In this document: positions 1 through 8,842 of the stretch, piece by piece
Numbering within the stretch: position 1 is the stretch's first letter
Layout of the letters: every line of letters begins with the position of its first letter
DNA from: Pseudomonas asplenii
GTDB lineage: Bacteria > Pseudomonadota > Gammaproteobacteria > Pseudomonadales > Pseudomonadaceae
Length of the DNA stretch: 64,000 nt
Assembly: GCF_900105475.1 (NCBI RefSeq)
Contig: NZ_LT629777.1
Span: 4,464,001 to 4,528,000, forward strand
Reading direction: 5' to 3'
The notes under the pieces: generated by a model
What the model was told of the DNA's origin: nothing
Databases searched by the model: none
What the model saw: the letters and a program-made list of their open reading frames with translations, nothing else
Translations under genes and position numbers: made by a program

Positions 1-159
1 GTCAAGCGTGGCGACCAGGACTGGCTGAACTTCGTCAACACCGTCCTGCATGAGTCGATGACCGGCGTCGAGTTCCCGACCTACGCGGCTTCCTTCAAGA
101 AGTGGTTCGGTGTCGACCTGCCGACCCCGCAAATCGGTTTCCCCGTCGAATTCAAGTGA
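1..159 (+). CDS. Amino-acid ABC transporter periplasmic substrate-binding protein, C-terminal fragment
   Basis: The window opens inside this gene; only the last 52 codons are present, in frame 1, ending in TGA. The fragment reads as the C-terminal lobe of a family 3 solute-binding protein: a Trp-Leu-Asn-Phe-Val segment of the kind that closes polar amino-acid binding proteins, then a YAASFKKWFG stretch. Two permease genes and an ATPase follow on the same strand, starting 53 nt downstream, which fixes its role as the periplasmic receptor of that importer. Signal peptide and ligand site lie outside the window, so substrate cannot be judged from it. Confidence 0.8.
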   Translation, partial: VKRGDQDWLNFVNTVLHESMTGVEFPTYAASFKKWFGVDLPTPQIGFPVEFK

Positions 160-212
160 TCCCTCCAGGGCCGGGCGCCGCGGCTGGCGCCCTGTCGAAG
201 GTACTGTGAACC

Positions 213-875
213 ATGAACTATCAGTTGAACTTTGCTGCCGTCTGGCGCGACTTTCCCAGCTTGCTGGCGGGGCTCGGGCTGGGTCTGGAACTGGCGCTGG
301 TATCGATTGCCATCGGCTGCGTAATCGGCCTGATGATGGCGTTTGCCTTGCTCAGCCAACATCGCGCCTTGCGCACGCTGGCCTCGGTGTATGTCACGGT
401 GATCCGCAATACGCCGATCCTGGTGCTGATCCTGTTGATCTATTTCGCCATGCCGAGCCTGGGCATCCGCCTGGACAAGATCCCCTCGTTCATCATCACC
501 CTGTCGCTGTATGCCGGGGCCTACCTGACCGAAGTGTTCCGCGCCGGCCTGTTGAGCATTCCCAAGGGCCAGCGCGAGGCCGGGTTGGCGATCGGCCTGG
601 GCGAGTGGCAGGTACGCGCCTATATCACCGTGCCGGTGATGCTGCGCAACGTCTTGCCGGCACTGTCCAACAATTTCATCTCGCTGTTCAAGGACACTTC
701 CCTCGCGGCGGCGATCGCCGTGCCGGAGCTGACCTATTACGCCCGCAAGATCAACGTGGAGAGCTACCGGGTCATCGAAACCTGGCTGGTCGCCACCGCG
801 CTCTACGTGGTTGCCTGTTACCTCATTGCCATGATGCTGCGTCAGCTCGAACAGCGTCTGGCGATTCGCCGCTAG
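213..875 (+). CDS. Polar amino-acid ABC transporter permease 1
   Basis: 220 residues, the usual length for a HisM/HisQ-type inner-membrane permease. It shows about five hydrophobic segments and the cytoplasmic EAA loop (EAGLAIGLGEW, near residue 125) that docks on the ATPase. The start ATG follows a GAAGGTACTGTGAACC leader. It is followed after 9 nt by the second permease, so the two form the usual heterodimeric channel. Substrate is inferred only from the operon: a D- or hydroxy-amino acid is plausible given the PLP deaminase and RidA genes downstream. Confidence 0.92.
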   Translation: MNYQLNFAAVWRDFPSLLAGLGLGLELALVSIAIGCVIGLMMAFALLSQHRALRTLASVYVTVIRNTPILVLILLIYFAMPSLGIRLDKIPSFIITLSLYAGAYLTEVFRAGLLSIPKGQREAGLAIGLGEWQVRAYITVPVMLRNVLPALSNNFISLFKDTSLAAAIAVPELTYYARKINVESYRVIETWLVATALYVVACYLIAMMLRQLEQRLAIRR

Positions 876-884
876 GAGCCCGCC

Positions 885-1547
885 ATGTACGAATCCCCAA
901 GCTGGCTGCATGAGTTGTGGGTGGCCCGCGAGCCGCTGTGGCAGGGCTTCCTGACCAGCGTGCAATGCTCGGCACTGGCGATTGTCTGCGGCACTCTGAT
1001 CGGTATCGTCGCCGGGCTGGTGCTGACCTACGGCAATGTCTGGATGCGTGTGCCGTTCCGGCTCTATGTCGACCTGATCCGTGGCACCCCGGTATTTGTC
1101 CTGGTGCTGGCGTGCTTCTACATGGCGCCGGCGCTGGGCTGGCAGATCAGCGCGTTTCAGGCCGGGGCCCTGGGCCTGACGCTGTTCTGCGGTTCCCACG
1201 TCGCGGAGATCGTTCGCGGCTCGCTGCAGGCCATTCCCCGTGGACAGATGGAAGCGAGCCAGGCCATCGGCCTGACCTTCTTCCAGGCCCTGGGCTACGT
1301 GCTGTTGCCCCAGGCCCTGCGGCAGATCCTGCCGACCTGGGTCAACTCGTCCACCGAAATCGTCAAGGCCTCGACCCTGTTGTCAGTGATCGGCGTCGCC
1401 GAACTGCTGCTCAGCACCCAGCAGGTGATCGCCCGGACCTTCATGACCCTGGAGTTCTACCTGTTCGCCGGGTTCTTGTTCTTCATCATCAACTACGCCA
1501 TCGAACTGCTCGGTCGGCATATTGAAAAGCGGGTGGCGTTGCCATGA
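885..1547 (+). CDS. Polar amino-acid ABC transporter permease 2
   Basis: 220 residues with the BPD_transp_1 fold: a membrane core, a periplasmic-facing [11 protein letters not shown] segment, and an EAA loop ([14 protein letters not shown]) preceding [12 protein letters not shown] purine-rich stretch (CTAGGAGCCCGCC) precedes the ATG. Its stop codon overlaps the ATPase start (ATGA at 1544-1547), a translational-coupling arrangement typical of these transporters. It pairs with permease 1 in the inner membrane. Confidence 0.92.
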   Translation: MYESPSWLHELWVAREPLWQGFLTSVQCSALAIVCGTLIGIVAGLVLTYGNVWMRVPFRLYVDLIRGTPVFVLVLACFYMAPALGWQISAFQAGALGLTLFCGSHVAEIVRGSLQAIPRGQMEASQAIGLTFFQALGYVLLPQALRQILPTWVNSSTEIVKASTLLSVIGVAELLLSTQQVIARTFMTLEFYLFAGFLFFIINYAIELLGRHIEKRVALP

Positions 1548-2326
1548 TTGCGACAAACGACAAGCAAGCACTGCTCAGCATTCGCGGGCTGCACAAGCAA
1601 TACGGCCAGCTCGAAGTACTCAAGGGCGTCGACCTCGATATGCAGCGCGGCAACGTGGTCACGCTGATCGGCTCTAGCGGCTCGGGCAAGACCACGCTCT
1701 TGCGCTGCGTGAACCTGCTGGAAGAGTTCCAGGGCGGGCAGATCACCCTCGATGGCGAGTCCATCGGCTATAGCGAAGTCGACGGCCGACGCGTGCGCCA
1801 TCCAGAGAAAGTCATCGCCCAGCACCGGGCCATGACCGGGATGGCGTTCCAGCAGTTCAACCTGTTCCCGCACCTGACCGCCTTGCAGAACGTCACCCTC
1901 GGCCTGCTCAAGGTCAAGAAGCTGCCCAAGGATCAGGCGGTCGCCCTGGCGGAAAAATGGCTGGAGCGGGTCGGCCTGCTGCAGCGCCGCGATCATTTTC
2001 CGGGGCAGTTGTCCGGTGGTCAGCAGCAGCGGGTGGCGATTGCCCGAGCCATTGCGATGAACCCGAGCCTGATGTTGTTCGACGAAGTGACCTCGGCACT
2101 GGACCCGGAGCTGGTCGGCGAAGTGCTGGCGGTGATCAAGGGGCTGGCCGAGGAGGGCATGACCATGTTGCTGGTCACCCACGAAATGCGTTTCGCCTTC
2201 GAGGTGTCGGACAAGATCGTCTTCATGAACCAGGGGCGCATCGAGGAACAGGGGCCGCCCAAGGATCTGTTCGAGCGCCCGCAGTCGCCGCGCCTGGCGG
2301 AATTTCTCAGGAATACCCGTTTTTAA
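1544..2326 (+). CDS. Amino-acid ABC transporter ATP-binding protein
   Basis: 260 residues, GlnQ/HisP type. Walker A GSSGSGKT is at residues 43-50, the signature [14 protein letters not shown] lies mid-protein, Walker B reads [14 protein letters not shown] and the switch His is in LLVTHEM. It has a short insert of about 15 residues between Walker A and the Q-loop ([14 protein letters not shown]), common in Pseudomonas members. It energises uptake by the two permeases upstream. The start overlaps the preceding stop by 4 nt. Confidence 0.95.
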   Translation: MIATNDKQALLSIRGLHKQYGQLEVLKGVDLDMQRGNVVTLIGSSGSGKTTLLRCVNLLEEFQGGQITLDGESIGYSEVDGRRVRHPEKVIAQHRAMTGMAFQQFNLFPHLTALQNVTLGLLKVKKLPKDQAVALAEKWLERVGLLQRRDHFPGQLSGGQQQRVAIARAIAMNPSLMLFDEVTSALDPELVGEVLAVIKGLAEEGMTMLLVTHEMRFAFEVSDKIVFMNQGRIEEQGPPKDLFERPQSPRLAEFLRNTRF

Positions 2327-2347
2327 CCTTCATTCAAGGAGAACAGC

Positions 2348-2734
2348 ATGAGCATTACTCGTTACGGCACTGGCAGCACCGCGGGTGGCGGGCAGCCGCG
2401 TCCTTTCGCCCGGGCCGTCGAAGCCGATGGCTGGCTGCACGTGTCCGGCCAGGTGCCGGCGGTGGACGGTGAGATCATCAACGGCGGTATCGTCGAACAG
2501 ACCCACCAGACCATGAAGAACCTGATCGCGATTCTCGAAGAGGCCGGTTATGGTCTGGAGGATGTGGTGCGCACTGGGGTCTGGCTGGAGGACCCGCGCG
2601 ACTTCTGGAGTTTCAACAAGGTGTTTTCCGAGTACTTCAAGCCCGAACACGCCCCGGCGCGGGCCTGTGTGCAGGCGAGCATGATGGTTGACTGCAAGGT
2701 TGAGATCGACTGCGTCGCCTACAAGAAGAAGTGA
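2348..2734 (+). CDS. RidA family enamine/imine deaminase
   Basis: 128 residues, YjgF/YER057c/UK114 family. RidA proteins hydrolyse reactive enamine/imine intermediates (such as 2-aminoacrylate) released by PLP-dependent dehydratases. The C-terminal PARACVQASMMV segment carries the Arg that binds the substrate carboxylate in this family, and LHVSGQVP matches the N-terminal signature. The RBS AAGGAGAACAGC is strong. Its place between an amino-acid importer and a PLP-dependent deaminase-like gene suggests that it clears the imine product of that enzyme. Subfamily cannot be assigned with certainty. Confidence 0.9.
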   Translation: MSITRYGTGSTAGGGQPRPFARAVEADGWLHVSGQVPAVDGEIINGGIVEQTHQTMKNLIAILEEAGYGLEDVVRTGVWLEDPRDFWSFNKVFSEYFKPEHAPARACVQASMMVDCKVEIDCVAYKKK

Positions 2735-2744
2735 GCCGTGGGGT

Positions 2745-2775
2745 GCCTCTTCGCGCCGAACCGCCGCGAAGAGGC
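2745..2775 (+). repeat. GC-rich hairpin between ridA-like and iclR-like genes
   Basis: An 11-bp perfect inverted repeat (GCCTCTTCGCG at 2745-2755, complement at 2765-2775) with a 9-nt loop and no T-run. It lies 10 nt after the RidA stop. A near copy of its core (28 nt, two mismatches) recurs at 4866-4893 in the same operon. It could slow 3' exonucleases or act as a weak terminator. Confidence 0.6.
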
Positions 2776-2840
2776 CCTAACGATCACCGCAACAGTCTGG
2801 GTAAACTTCCCGGCAATTTTTCAATGGGATTGCACCGATC

Positions 2841-3605
2841 ATGACCGAAGACACCATCAAGCGCCGTGCCAAGGGTTTGGACCGGGCGTTCGATATCCTC
2901 GACTACCTCAAGGAGGTCGGTCAGCCGTTGCGGCCCAACGATATTGCCGGTGGCATCGGCAGCCCCAAGTCCACCGTCTACGAGTTGGTGGCATCGCTGC
3001 TGGAGCGGCGGATTCTGGAGCCGGTCGGCAAGGACGGGCATGTCTACCTCGGTCGCCAACTGTATTTTCTTGGCCAGGCTCACCTGCGTCACTTCGACCT
3101 GAGCCGCGAGGCCGACCACGCCTTGCAGGAAATCGTCAGCCAGACCCGCGAAACCGCGCAGATGTGCCTGCTCAACGGGCGCAAGTACACCGTGGCGCTG
3201 ATGAAGGAGGGCGAGCGGCATTTCCGTATCTCCTCGGATATCGGCGAGAACGCGCCGATTCCCTGGACCGCCTCCGGCCGCCTGCTGCTGGCGCACCTGA
3301 GCGACCAGCAGATCGTCGACCTGATCGATCCCGACGACTTCATCCTGCCGGATGGTCAGCGCCTGCCGCTGGAGGTGTTCCTCAAGGAAATCCGCCAGGC
3401 CGGAACCGACGGGTTCTTTTCCTTCGACAGCGTCGCTGACACCTTTACCCATTGCTTCGCCGCGCCGGTCAAGGACGAACGCGGCATCTGCATCGCTACC
3501 CTGTGCATCGTCGCACCCAGGGCGGATGCAAAGAACAACTACCACGACTATCGCCGGGTGCTGATCGACAGCGCGAACAACCTGGCGCGTCGGATCAACG
3601 AATAG
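2841..3605 (+). CDS. IclR family transcriptional regulator
   Basis: 254 residues. The N-terminal winged helix (about residues 10-75) contains LRPNDIAGGIGSPKSTVYELV, a typical IclR recognition region, followed by the wing RRILEPVGKDGHVYLG. The C-terminal IclR effector domain (about 85-250) includes GENAPIPWTASGRLLLAHL, the conserved ligand-pocket region. It sits inside the putative catabolic operon, so it most likely controls these genes in response to the transported amino acid or a breakdown product. No clear Shine-Dalgarno is seen, and the preceding hairpin may separate its expression from the transporter. Confidence 0.93.
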   Translation: MTEDTIKRRAKGLDRAFDILDYLKEVGQPLRPNDIAGGIGSPKSTVYELVASLLERRILEPVGKDGHVYLGRQLYFLGQAHLRHFDLSREADHALQEIVSQTRETAQMCLLNGRKYTVALMKEGERHFRISSDIGENAPIPWTASGRLLLAHLSDQQIVDLIDPDDFILPDGQRLPLEVFLKEIRQAGTDGFFSFDSVADTFTHCFAAPVKDERGICIATLCIVAPRADAKNNYHDYRRVLIDSANNLARRINE

Positions 3606-3644
3606 CAGCGGCTGCTTGCGGCCGCGTCATGAGGAGTCTGGAAA

Positions 3645-4856
3645 ATGCCTGTGAACATTCCCTCTGTGGAAAAGGGCGCGGCCGCCATCGGCGCCCAACT
3701 GGTCAGTGACGTCAGTCTGCCGGCCCTGGTCCTGCACCGTGAGGCGCTGGAGCACAACATCCGCTGGATGCAGGATTTCGTCAAACGCAGCGGTGCCGAG
3801 CTGGCGCCCCATGGCAAGACCAGCATGGTCCCGGTGCTGTTCCAACGCCAATTGGCCCAGGGTGCCTGGGGCCTGACCCTGGCCACCGCCGTGCAAACCC
3901 GCGCGGCCTACGCTGCTGGCGTCCGGCGTGTGCTGATGGCGAACCAGTTGGTCGGCTCGGCCAACATGGCGCTGATCGCCGAACTGCTGGCAGACCCGCA
4001 GTTCGAGTTCCACTGCATGGTCGATCATCCGGACAATGTCGCTGCCCTGGGCGAGTTCTTCGCTGGCCGTGGCCTGAAGCTCAACGTGATGATCGAGTAC
4101 GGCGTGGTCGGTGGCCGCTGTGGCTGTCGCAGCGAGCAGGAAGTGCTCGATCTGGCCCAGGCGGTCCAGGCGCAGCCGGCGCTGGCGTTGACCGGTATCG
4201 AGGGTTACGAAGGGGTGATCCACGGCGACCAGGCGGTCAGCGGGATTCGGGCTTTCGCCGGTTCGTTGGTGCGCCTGGCCGTGCAATTGCAGGACAACGG
4301 CGCCTTCGCCATCGACAAACCGATCATCACCGCCTCGGGCTCGGCCTGGTACGACCTGATCGCCGAGGCGTTCAAGGCGCAAAATGCCGACGGGCGTTTT
4401 CTCAGTGTGTTGCGTCCGGGCAGCTATGTGGCCCATGACCACGGGATCTACAAGGAGGCGCAATGCTGTGTGTTGCACCGCCGGGCCGATCTGGATGAAG
4501 GGCTGCGACCGGCCATGGAGGTCTGGGCCCATGTGCAGTCGATGCCGGAGCCGGGGTTTGCGGTGATCGCCCTGGGCAAGCGTGACGTGGCGTTCGATGC
4601 CGGATTGCCGGTGCCGTTGTTGCGCTACAAGGCCGGTGTGGTGCCGGCGGTGGGCGAGGATATCAGTGCCTGCAAGGTCACGGCGGTGATGGACCAGCAT
4701 GCCTTCATGAGCGTGGCGCCGGGGTGTCAGCTGCGGATAGGGGACATCATTTCCTTTGGGACCTCCCATCCCTGTCTGACCTTCGACAAGTGGCGGGTGG
4801 GGTGCATTGTCGATGAGCAGTTGCGGGTGGTTGAAACCTTCGAGACCTGTTTCTGA
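3645..4856 (+). CDS. PLP-dependent D-amino-acid deaminase / D-threonine aldolase-like enzyme
   Basis: 403 residues, fold-type III PLP enzyme. The alanine-racemase-like N-terminal barrel carries APHGKTSM, whose Lys is the expected Schiff-base residue. The C-terminal domain keeps the DQHAFM and SHPCLTFDKW signatures; the His and Cys correspond to the zinc ligands of eukaryotic-type D-serine dehydratase and D-threonine aldolase. Known family reactions are dehydration/deamination of D-Ser or D-Thr, or retro-aldol cleavage of D-3-hydroxy amino acids. RidA upstream favours a dehydratase that releases an enamine. The RBS GAGGAG lies about 8 nt before the ATG. The exact substrate is unproven. Confidence 0.85.
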   Translation: MPVNIPSVEKGAAAIGAQLVSDVSLPALVLHREALEHNIRWMQDFVKRSGAELAPHGKTSMVPVLFQRQLAQGAWGLTLATAVQTRAAYAAGVRRVLMANQLVGSANMALIAELLADPQFEFHCMVDHPDNVAALGEFFAGRGLKLNVMIEYGVVGGRCGCRSEQEVLDLAQAVQAQPALALTGIEGYEGVIHGDQAVSGIRAFAGSLVRLAVQLQDNGAFAIDKPIITASGSAWYDLIAEAFKAQNADGRFLSVLRPGSYVAHDHGIYKEAQCCVLHRRADLDEGLRPAMEVWAHVQSMPEPGFAVIALGKRDVAFDAGLPVPLLRYKAGVVPAVGEDISACKVTAVMDQHAFMSVAPGCQLRIGDIISFGTSHPCLTFDKWRVGCIVDEQLRVVETFETCF

Positions 4857-4865
4857 CTTGAGACT

Positions 4866-4893
4866 TTCGCGCCGGACCGCCGCGAATAGGCCC
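4866..4893 (+). repeat. Second copy of the operon hairpin element
   Basis: 28 nt matching 2750-2777 with two substitutions, located just after the stop of the PLP enzyme and before the sugar kinase. It forms a shorter stem (TTCGCG with CGCGAA). Two related hairpins in two intergenic gaps of one operon suggest a small mobile or processing element. Confidence 0.5.
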
Positions 4894-4918
4894 GGCCTGA
4901 CAACAAGAGACTTCCAGC

Positions 4919-5851
4919 ATGACCACCCTGACCTTGCCTGCACCGCGCATCGCCCTGATCGGCGAATGCATGATCGAACTGCAACAACACGCCGATGGCA
5001 GCCTGCAGCAAAGCTTCGGCGGTGACACCCTGAACACCGCCGTGTACCTCTGCCGCGAGTTGGCCGGGCGCGGCTCGGTGGACTACGTCACCGCCCTCGG
5101 CGACGACAGTTTCAGCGATGCCATGTGCCGGGTCTGGGCCGAGGAGGGCATCGGCCTGGACCAGGTCCAGCGCCTGCCCGGTCGTTTGCCCGGCCTGTAT
5201 TGCATCCAGACCGATGAGCACGGGGAGCGGCGTTTTCTCTACTGGCGCAACGAGGCGGCGGTGCGCGACTGTTTCACCGCTCCGAGCGCCGCGCCGGTTC
5301 TGGCGGCGCTCCCGGACTACGACGTGCTGTATTTCAGCGGCATCACCCTGGCGGTGCTCGGTGAACGCGGCCGGGAGAAACTGATTGCGGTGCTGCGCCA
5401 GGCTCGTGAAGGTGATACCCGGGTGGTCTTCGACAACAACTACCGGCCCCGGCTATGGACGGGTGTCGAGCAGGCGCGGGCGGCTTATCGTTCAGTGCTG
5501 CCCTATGTCGACATGGCCCTGTTGACCCTGGACGATGAGCAGGCGCTGTTCGGTTATGCCGACAGTGAGGCGGTATTCACGGCCTACGCGCAGATCGACA
5601 TCCCGGAAGTGGTGCTCAAGCGGGGTGCCGAGAGCTGTATGCTCTCGTGCGAGGGCGAGGCATTCGAGGTGCCGGCGCAGAAGGTCGAGAAGGTGGTGGA
5701 TACCACGGCGGCAGGGGACTCGTTCAGTGCCGCCTATCTGGCCAGCCGGCTGACTGGCGGTGACCCGCAGACCGCGGCACGGGCCGGGCATCGGCTGGCG
5801 AGCCGGGTGATCCAGGTGCGAGGGGCACTGATTGCGCGTCAGTCGCGGTAA
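4919..5851 (+). CDS. PfkB family sugar kinase (2-keto-3-deoxygluconate kinase-like)
   Basis: 310 residues, ribokinase/PfkB fold. The N-terminal half has IALIGECMIEL and FGGDTLNTAVYL, the latter typical of KDG kinases; the C-terminal signature DTTAAGDSFSAAYLA supplies the catalytic Asp and anion hole. The closest activity by motif is phosphorylation of 2-dehydro-3-deoxy-D-gluconate. Its presence behind an amino-acid importer and a D-amino-acid enzyme is unusual and suggests either a keto-deoxy acid or another small polyol product as substrate. The 3' end overlaps ppiC on the other strand by 13 nt. Confidence 0.85.
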   Translation: MTTLTLPAPRIALIGECMIELQQHADGSLQQSFGGDTLNTAVYLCRELAGRGSVDYVTALGDDSFSDAMCRVWAEEGIGLDQVQRLPGRLPGLYCIQTDEHGERRFLYWRNEAAVRDCFTAPSAAPVLAALPDYDVLYFSGITLAVLGERGREKLIAVLRQAREGDTRVVFDNNYRPRLWTGVEQARAAYRSVLPYVDMALLTLDDEQALFGYADSEAVFTAYAQIDIPEVVLKRGAESCMLSCEGEAFEVPAQKVEKVVDTTAAGDSFSAAYLASRLTGGDPQTAARAGHRLASRVIQVRGALIARQSR

Positions 5852-6114
5852 AACACCTGCACCAGGTGATAACCGAACTTGCTCTTGATCGGCCCGTGTA
5901 CCGTGCGCAACGGTTTCTTGAAGATCACCTGGTCGATGGCACCCACCATCTGCCCCGGACGAACCTCTCCCAGGTCGCCGCCGCGCTTGCCTGAAGGACA
6001 GGTGGAGTACTTCTTGGCCAGCACGTCGAAGGCCTCGCCCTTGGCGATGCGCTGCTTGAGCTGTTCGGCTTCCTCGGCGGTCTTGACCAGGATGTGACGG
6101 GCTTGGGCTTTCAT
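5839..6114 (-). CDS. ppiC: Peptidyl-prolyl cis-trans isomerase, parvulin type
   Basis: 91 residues, a single stand-alone parvulin domain like PpiC (about 93 residues in E. coli). ARHILVKT opens the fold, PSGKRGGDLGEV forms the active-site loop, and GPIKSKFGYHLVQV closes it with the conserved catalytic-site His. There is no signal peptide, so it is cytoplasmic. It accelerates cis/trans isomerisation of peptidyl-prolyl bonds. The gene is monocistronic and convergent with the sugar kinase, with a 13-nt overlap of coding ends. Confidence 0.95.
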   Translation of the reverse strand: MKAQARHILVKTAEEAEQLKQRIAKGEAFDVLAKKYSTCPSGKRGGDLGEVRPGQMVGAIDQVIFKKPLRTVHGPIKSKFGYHLVQVFYRD

Positions 6115-6172
6115 GGACGGAGTACCTTGAAACGGTGGGGCTGCTGCCGGGGCGCGCGATTATGCCTGAAGA

Positions 6173-8707
6173 TCACGATGAATGGCCGATCATGTCGCGC
6201 ACCCGGTTGGCCAGCAGATCGAGGGTAAAGGGCTTGGCGATCAGGTCCATGCCTTCTTCGAGGAAACCCTGGCGTTCGGCGGCCTTTTCCGCATAACCGG
6301 TCATGAACAACACCTTGAGCCCGGGGCGGTGCTGACGGGCAATTTCGGCCAGTTGCCGACCATTCATGCCCGGCAGGCCGACATCGGTCACCAGCAGGTC
6401 GATACGCAGTGACGACTCCAGCAGCGGCAGTGCGGTGCGTGCGTCGGCGGCCGGGTGGACGGTGTAGCCCAACTCGTCCAGCAGGCTGAGTACCAGCATG
6501 CGCACCGCCGGATCGTCTTCGACCACCATCACCGACTCATCTGCTGAAGCGGTCGGCGATTGCGGGCTTTGCACGGGCGGGGTTTGCTCAATCGCTTCGG
6601 CATGGAAGCGCGGCAGATACAGGCGCACGCAGGTTCCTTCGCCCGGCCGGCTGTGCAGCGTGACGTGGCCGCCCGATTGCTGGGCGAAGCCATAGATCAT
6701 CGACAGACCCAGGCCGGTGCCCTGGCCGATGGGCTTGGTGGTGAAGAACGGGTCGAACGCCTTGGCCATGACCGATGGGCTCATGCCGGTGCCGGTGTCG
6801 CTGACGCCGATCATCACGTAGTCCCCGGCCTTGACCGGTTCCACGGTGCGGATATCACTGCCGTCGAGGTAGCTGTTGGCGGTCTCGATCAGCAGAGTGC
6901 CGCCATGGGGCATGGCGTCGCGGGCGTTGATCACCAGGTTGAGCAGCGCGCTTTCCAGTTGTCCGGTGTCGGTGTTGACTGCCCAGATATCCTGGCCCAG
7001 ACGCATCTGCAACTGGATATGTGCGCCTTTGGTGCGGCTGAACAGTTCTTCCAGCGATAGCACCAACTGGTTCGGCTCGATGCGCTTGCGGTCCAGCGAC
7101 TGCCGCCGGGAGAACGCCAGCAGGCGGTGGGTCAGGGCGGCCGCGCGTTGGGCCGAGTTGACGGCGGCATCGGCGAACCGGCCGATTTCGCTGCTGCGTC
7201 CGGCGGCGATGTAGCGCTGCATCAGGTCCAGGCTGCCAATGATGCCAGTCAGCATGTTGTTGAAGTCATGGGCAATGCCGCCGGTGAGCTGGCCCACGGC
7301 TTCCATCTTCTGCGCATGGCGCAAGGCGTCCTCGGCCCGTTCGCGCTCGAACATTTCGTTCTGCAGGCGCTGGTTGGACTCGGCCAGCGCCTGGGTGCGC
7401 TGGGCAACCCGCTCCTCCAGGGTTTCATTGAGGTGGCGCAGGGCTTCCTCGGTCTGTTTGCGCTCGGTCTCATCGTTGACGAAGATGTAGAAACCGTTCA
7501 CCGCGCCATCCTGGCCGTAGCGGGGCAGATAGCGCATGGTGGCGTGTCGTATGCTTCCGTCACGATGCGGCATGTCGATGCTGAAACTGCAGGCCTTGCC
7601 TGCCAGAGCTCCGGCGACGTGTTCGGCGCGCAGGGCATAGGCCGGTTCGCCCAGCACTTCGCGCAGGGTCTTGCCGTAGAGTTCCTGCGGGGTCTTGCCC
7701 AACCAGTCGAGGTAGGCGCTGTTGTTCAAGCGAAAGCGTTCCTCGCGATCGACATAGCTGATCAGCGCCGGCACGGCATTGATCACCAGTTGCAGCTCGG
7801 TCTGGCTCTGGCGCAGGGCCTGTTCGTTCTGCTTGCGTTCGGTAATGTCCAGGGCGGCCCCGACAAAACGCTGGGCCCGGCCATGGGAGCCCTGGTAGCA
7901 GCGACCCCGGGCGAAGACCCAGCGGATCTGGCTGTCGGTCTGGACCCGGTATTCCTCGGCGTGCTCGGTGTTGTTTTCCAGGCAATGCTTGATCCCGCGT
8001 GCCACCAGCCCACGGTCTTCCGGGTGCACGCTTTCCATGTACACGCTCAAAGGTGTCTGCGCCGCCAGTGCCGGATCGACGCCATGCAGCCGGGCAAACC
8101 GCGCATCGGTGACGAAGCGGTCCTGGTCGATATCCCAATCCCAGGTGCCGAGGGTGCCGGTGGCGGCCATCGCCAGTTGCAGGCGCTCCTCACTGTCCTG
8201 CTGGGCCTGGATGCTGGCTTCGGAGCGTTGCTGTAATTCCTGGGCGCGCAGCCGTCGCTCGTTGACCTCGATGGCGGTGACGAGGACCCCGGTCACCGCC
8301 CCGGACTCATCGCGTACCGGGCTGTAGGTCAGGTCCAGCCACAAATCGACAGCGCCCTCGGGGCGTTGCAGGACGAACTGCTGCTCCGCCAGCTCAACGC
8401 TACGGCCCTGTGCCACGGCGTGCAGCAGCGGTGCACTGAACGCGAGGTATTCCGGCCAGACCTGCTCGAACGGTTGGCCGAAGGCCTGGGGATGTTTGTT
8501 GCCCGATAGCCGGGAGAAACTATCGTTGTAGATCTGTACTCGCGCAGGTCCCCACATCAGCAGCATCGGCATGGGTGAGTGGACGACGATATCGACGGCC
8601 GTACGCAGGCTCTGCGGCCAGTCCTGCCGTGGGCCCAGCCGGGTCTGCGACCAGTCCAGGCGAGCGAGCAGGCTGGCGACATCGTTGTCGTGGAGCAATC
8701 CGTTCAT
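6173..8707 (-). CDS. Soluble hybrid sensor histidine kinase with PAS domains
   Basis: 844 residues without membrane segments. In order: a PAS-like sensor (about 25-150), two further PAS/PAC units (about 170-290 and 300-410), a coiled coil, HisKA with phospho-acceptor His480 in [11 protein letters not shown], HATPase_c with [11 protein letters not shown] and [12 protein letters not shown], and a C-terminal receiver whose phospho-acceptor is Asp775 in [11 protein letters not shown]. The second PAS has a [10 protein letters not shown] segment typical of the PAS_3 class. No response regulator lies next to it. Signal and output are unknown; a blue-light (LOV) Cys motif was not seen. Confidence 0.92.
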   Translation of the reverse strand: MNGLLHDNDVASLLARLDWSQTRLGPRQDWPQSLRTAVDIVVHSPMPMLLMWGPARVQIYNDSFSRLSGNKHPQAFGQPFEQVWPEYLAFSAPLLHAVAQGRSVELAEQQFVLQRPEGAVDLWLDLTYSPVRDESGAVTGVLVTAIEVNERRLRAQELQQRSEASIQAQQDSEERLQLAMAATGTLGTWDWDIDQDRFVTDARFARLHGVDPALAAQTPLSVYMESVHPEDRGLVARGIKHCLENNTEHAEEYRVQTDSQIRWVFARGRCYQGSHGRAQRFVGAALDITERKQNEQALRQSQTELQLVINAVPALISYVDREERFRLNNSAYLDWLGKTPQELYGKTLREVLGEPAYALRAEHVAGALAGKACSFSIDMPHRDGSIRHATMRYLPRYGQDGAVNGFYIFVNDETERKQTEEALRHLNETLEERVAQRTQALAESNQRLQNEMFERERAEDALRHAQKMEAVGQLTGGIAHDFNNMLTGIIGSLDLMQRYIAAGRSSEIGRFADAAVNSAQRAAALTHRLLAFSRRQSLDRKRIEPNQLVLSLEELFSRTKGAHIQLQMRLGQDIWAVNTDTGQLESALLNLVINARDAMPHGGTLLIETANSYLDGSDIRTVEPVKAGDYVMIGVSDTGTGMSPSVMAKAFDPFFTTKPIGQGTGLGLSMIYGFAQQSGGHVTLHSRPGEGTCVRLYLPRFHAEAIEQTPPVQSPQSPTASADESVMVVEDDPAVRMLVLSLLDELGYTVHPAADARTALPLLESSLRIDLLVTDVGLPGMNGRQLAEIARQHRPGLKVLFMTGYAEKAAERQGFLEEGMDLIAKPFTLDLLANRVRDMIGHSS

Positions 8708-8842
8708 AAACCTGCCTTGAAGGTGAAGCTTTGGGTTGCGTGGCGGACTATTATCCCGCCAAGCTGTAGAACGTTGCCAATCTGAAATGACGCCTGGCTG
8801 AGCATTTCAACCTCACTCGACTGTATTGCGGACATCGTTGCC

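Noticed and set aside
81..1199. 372-codon minus-strand frame across the permease genes
   Set aside because: Gln/His-rich shadow composition; plus-strand permeases have family motifs and proper spacing.
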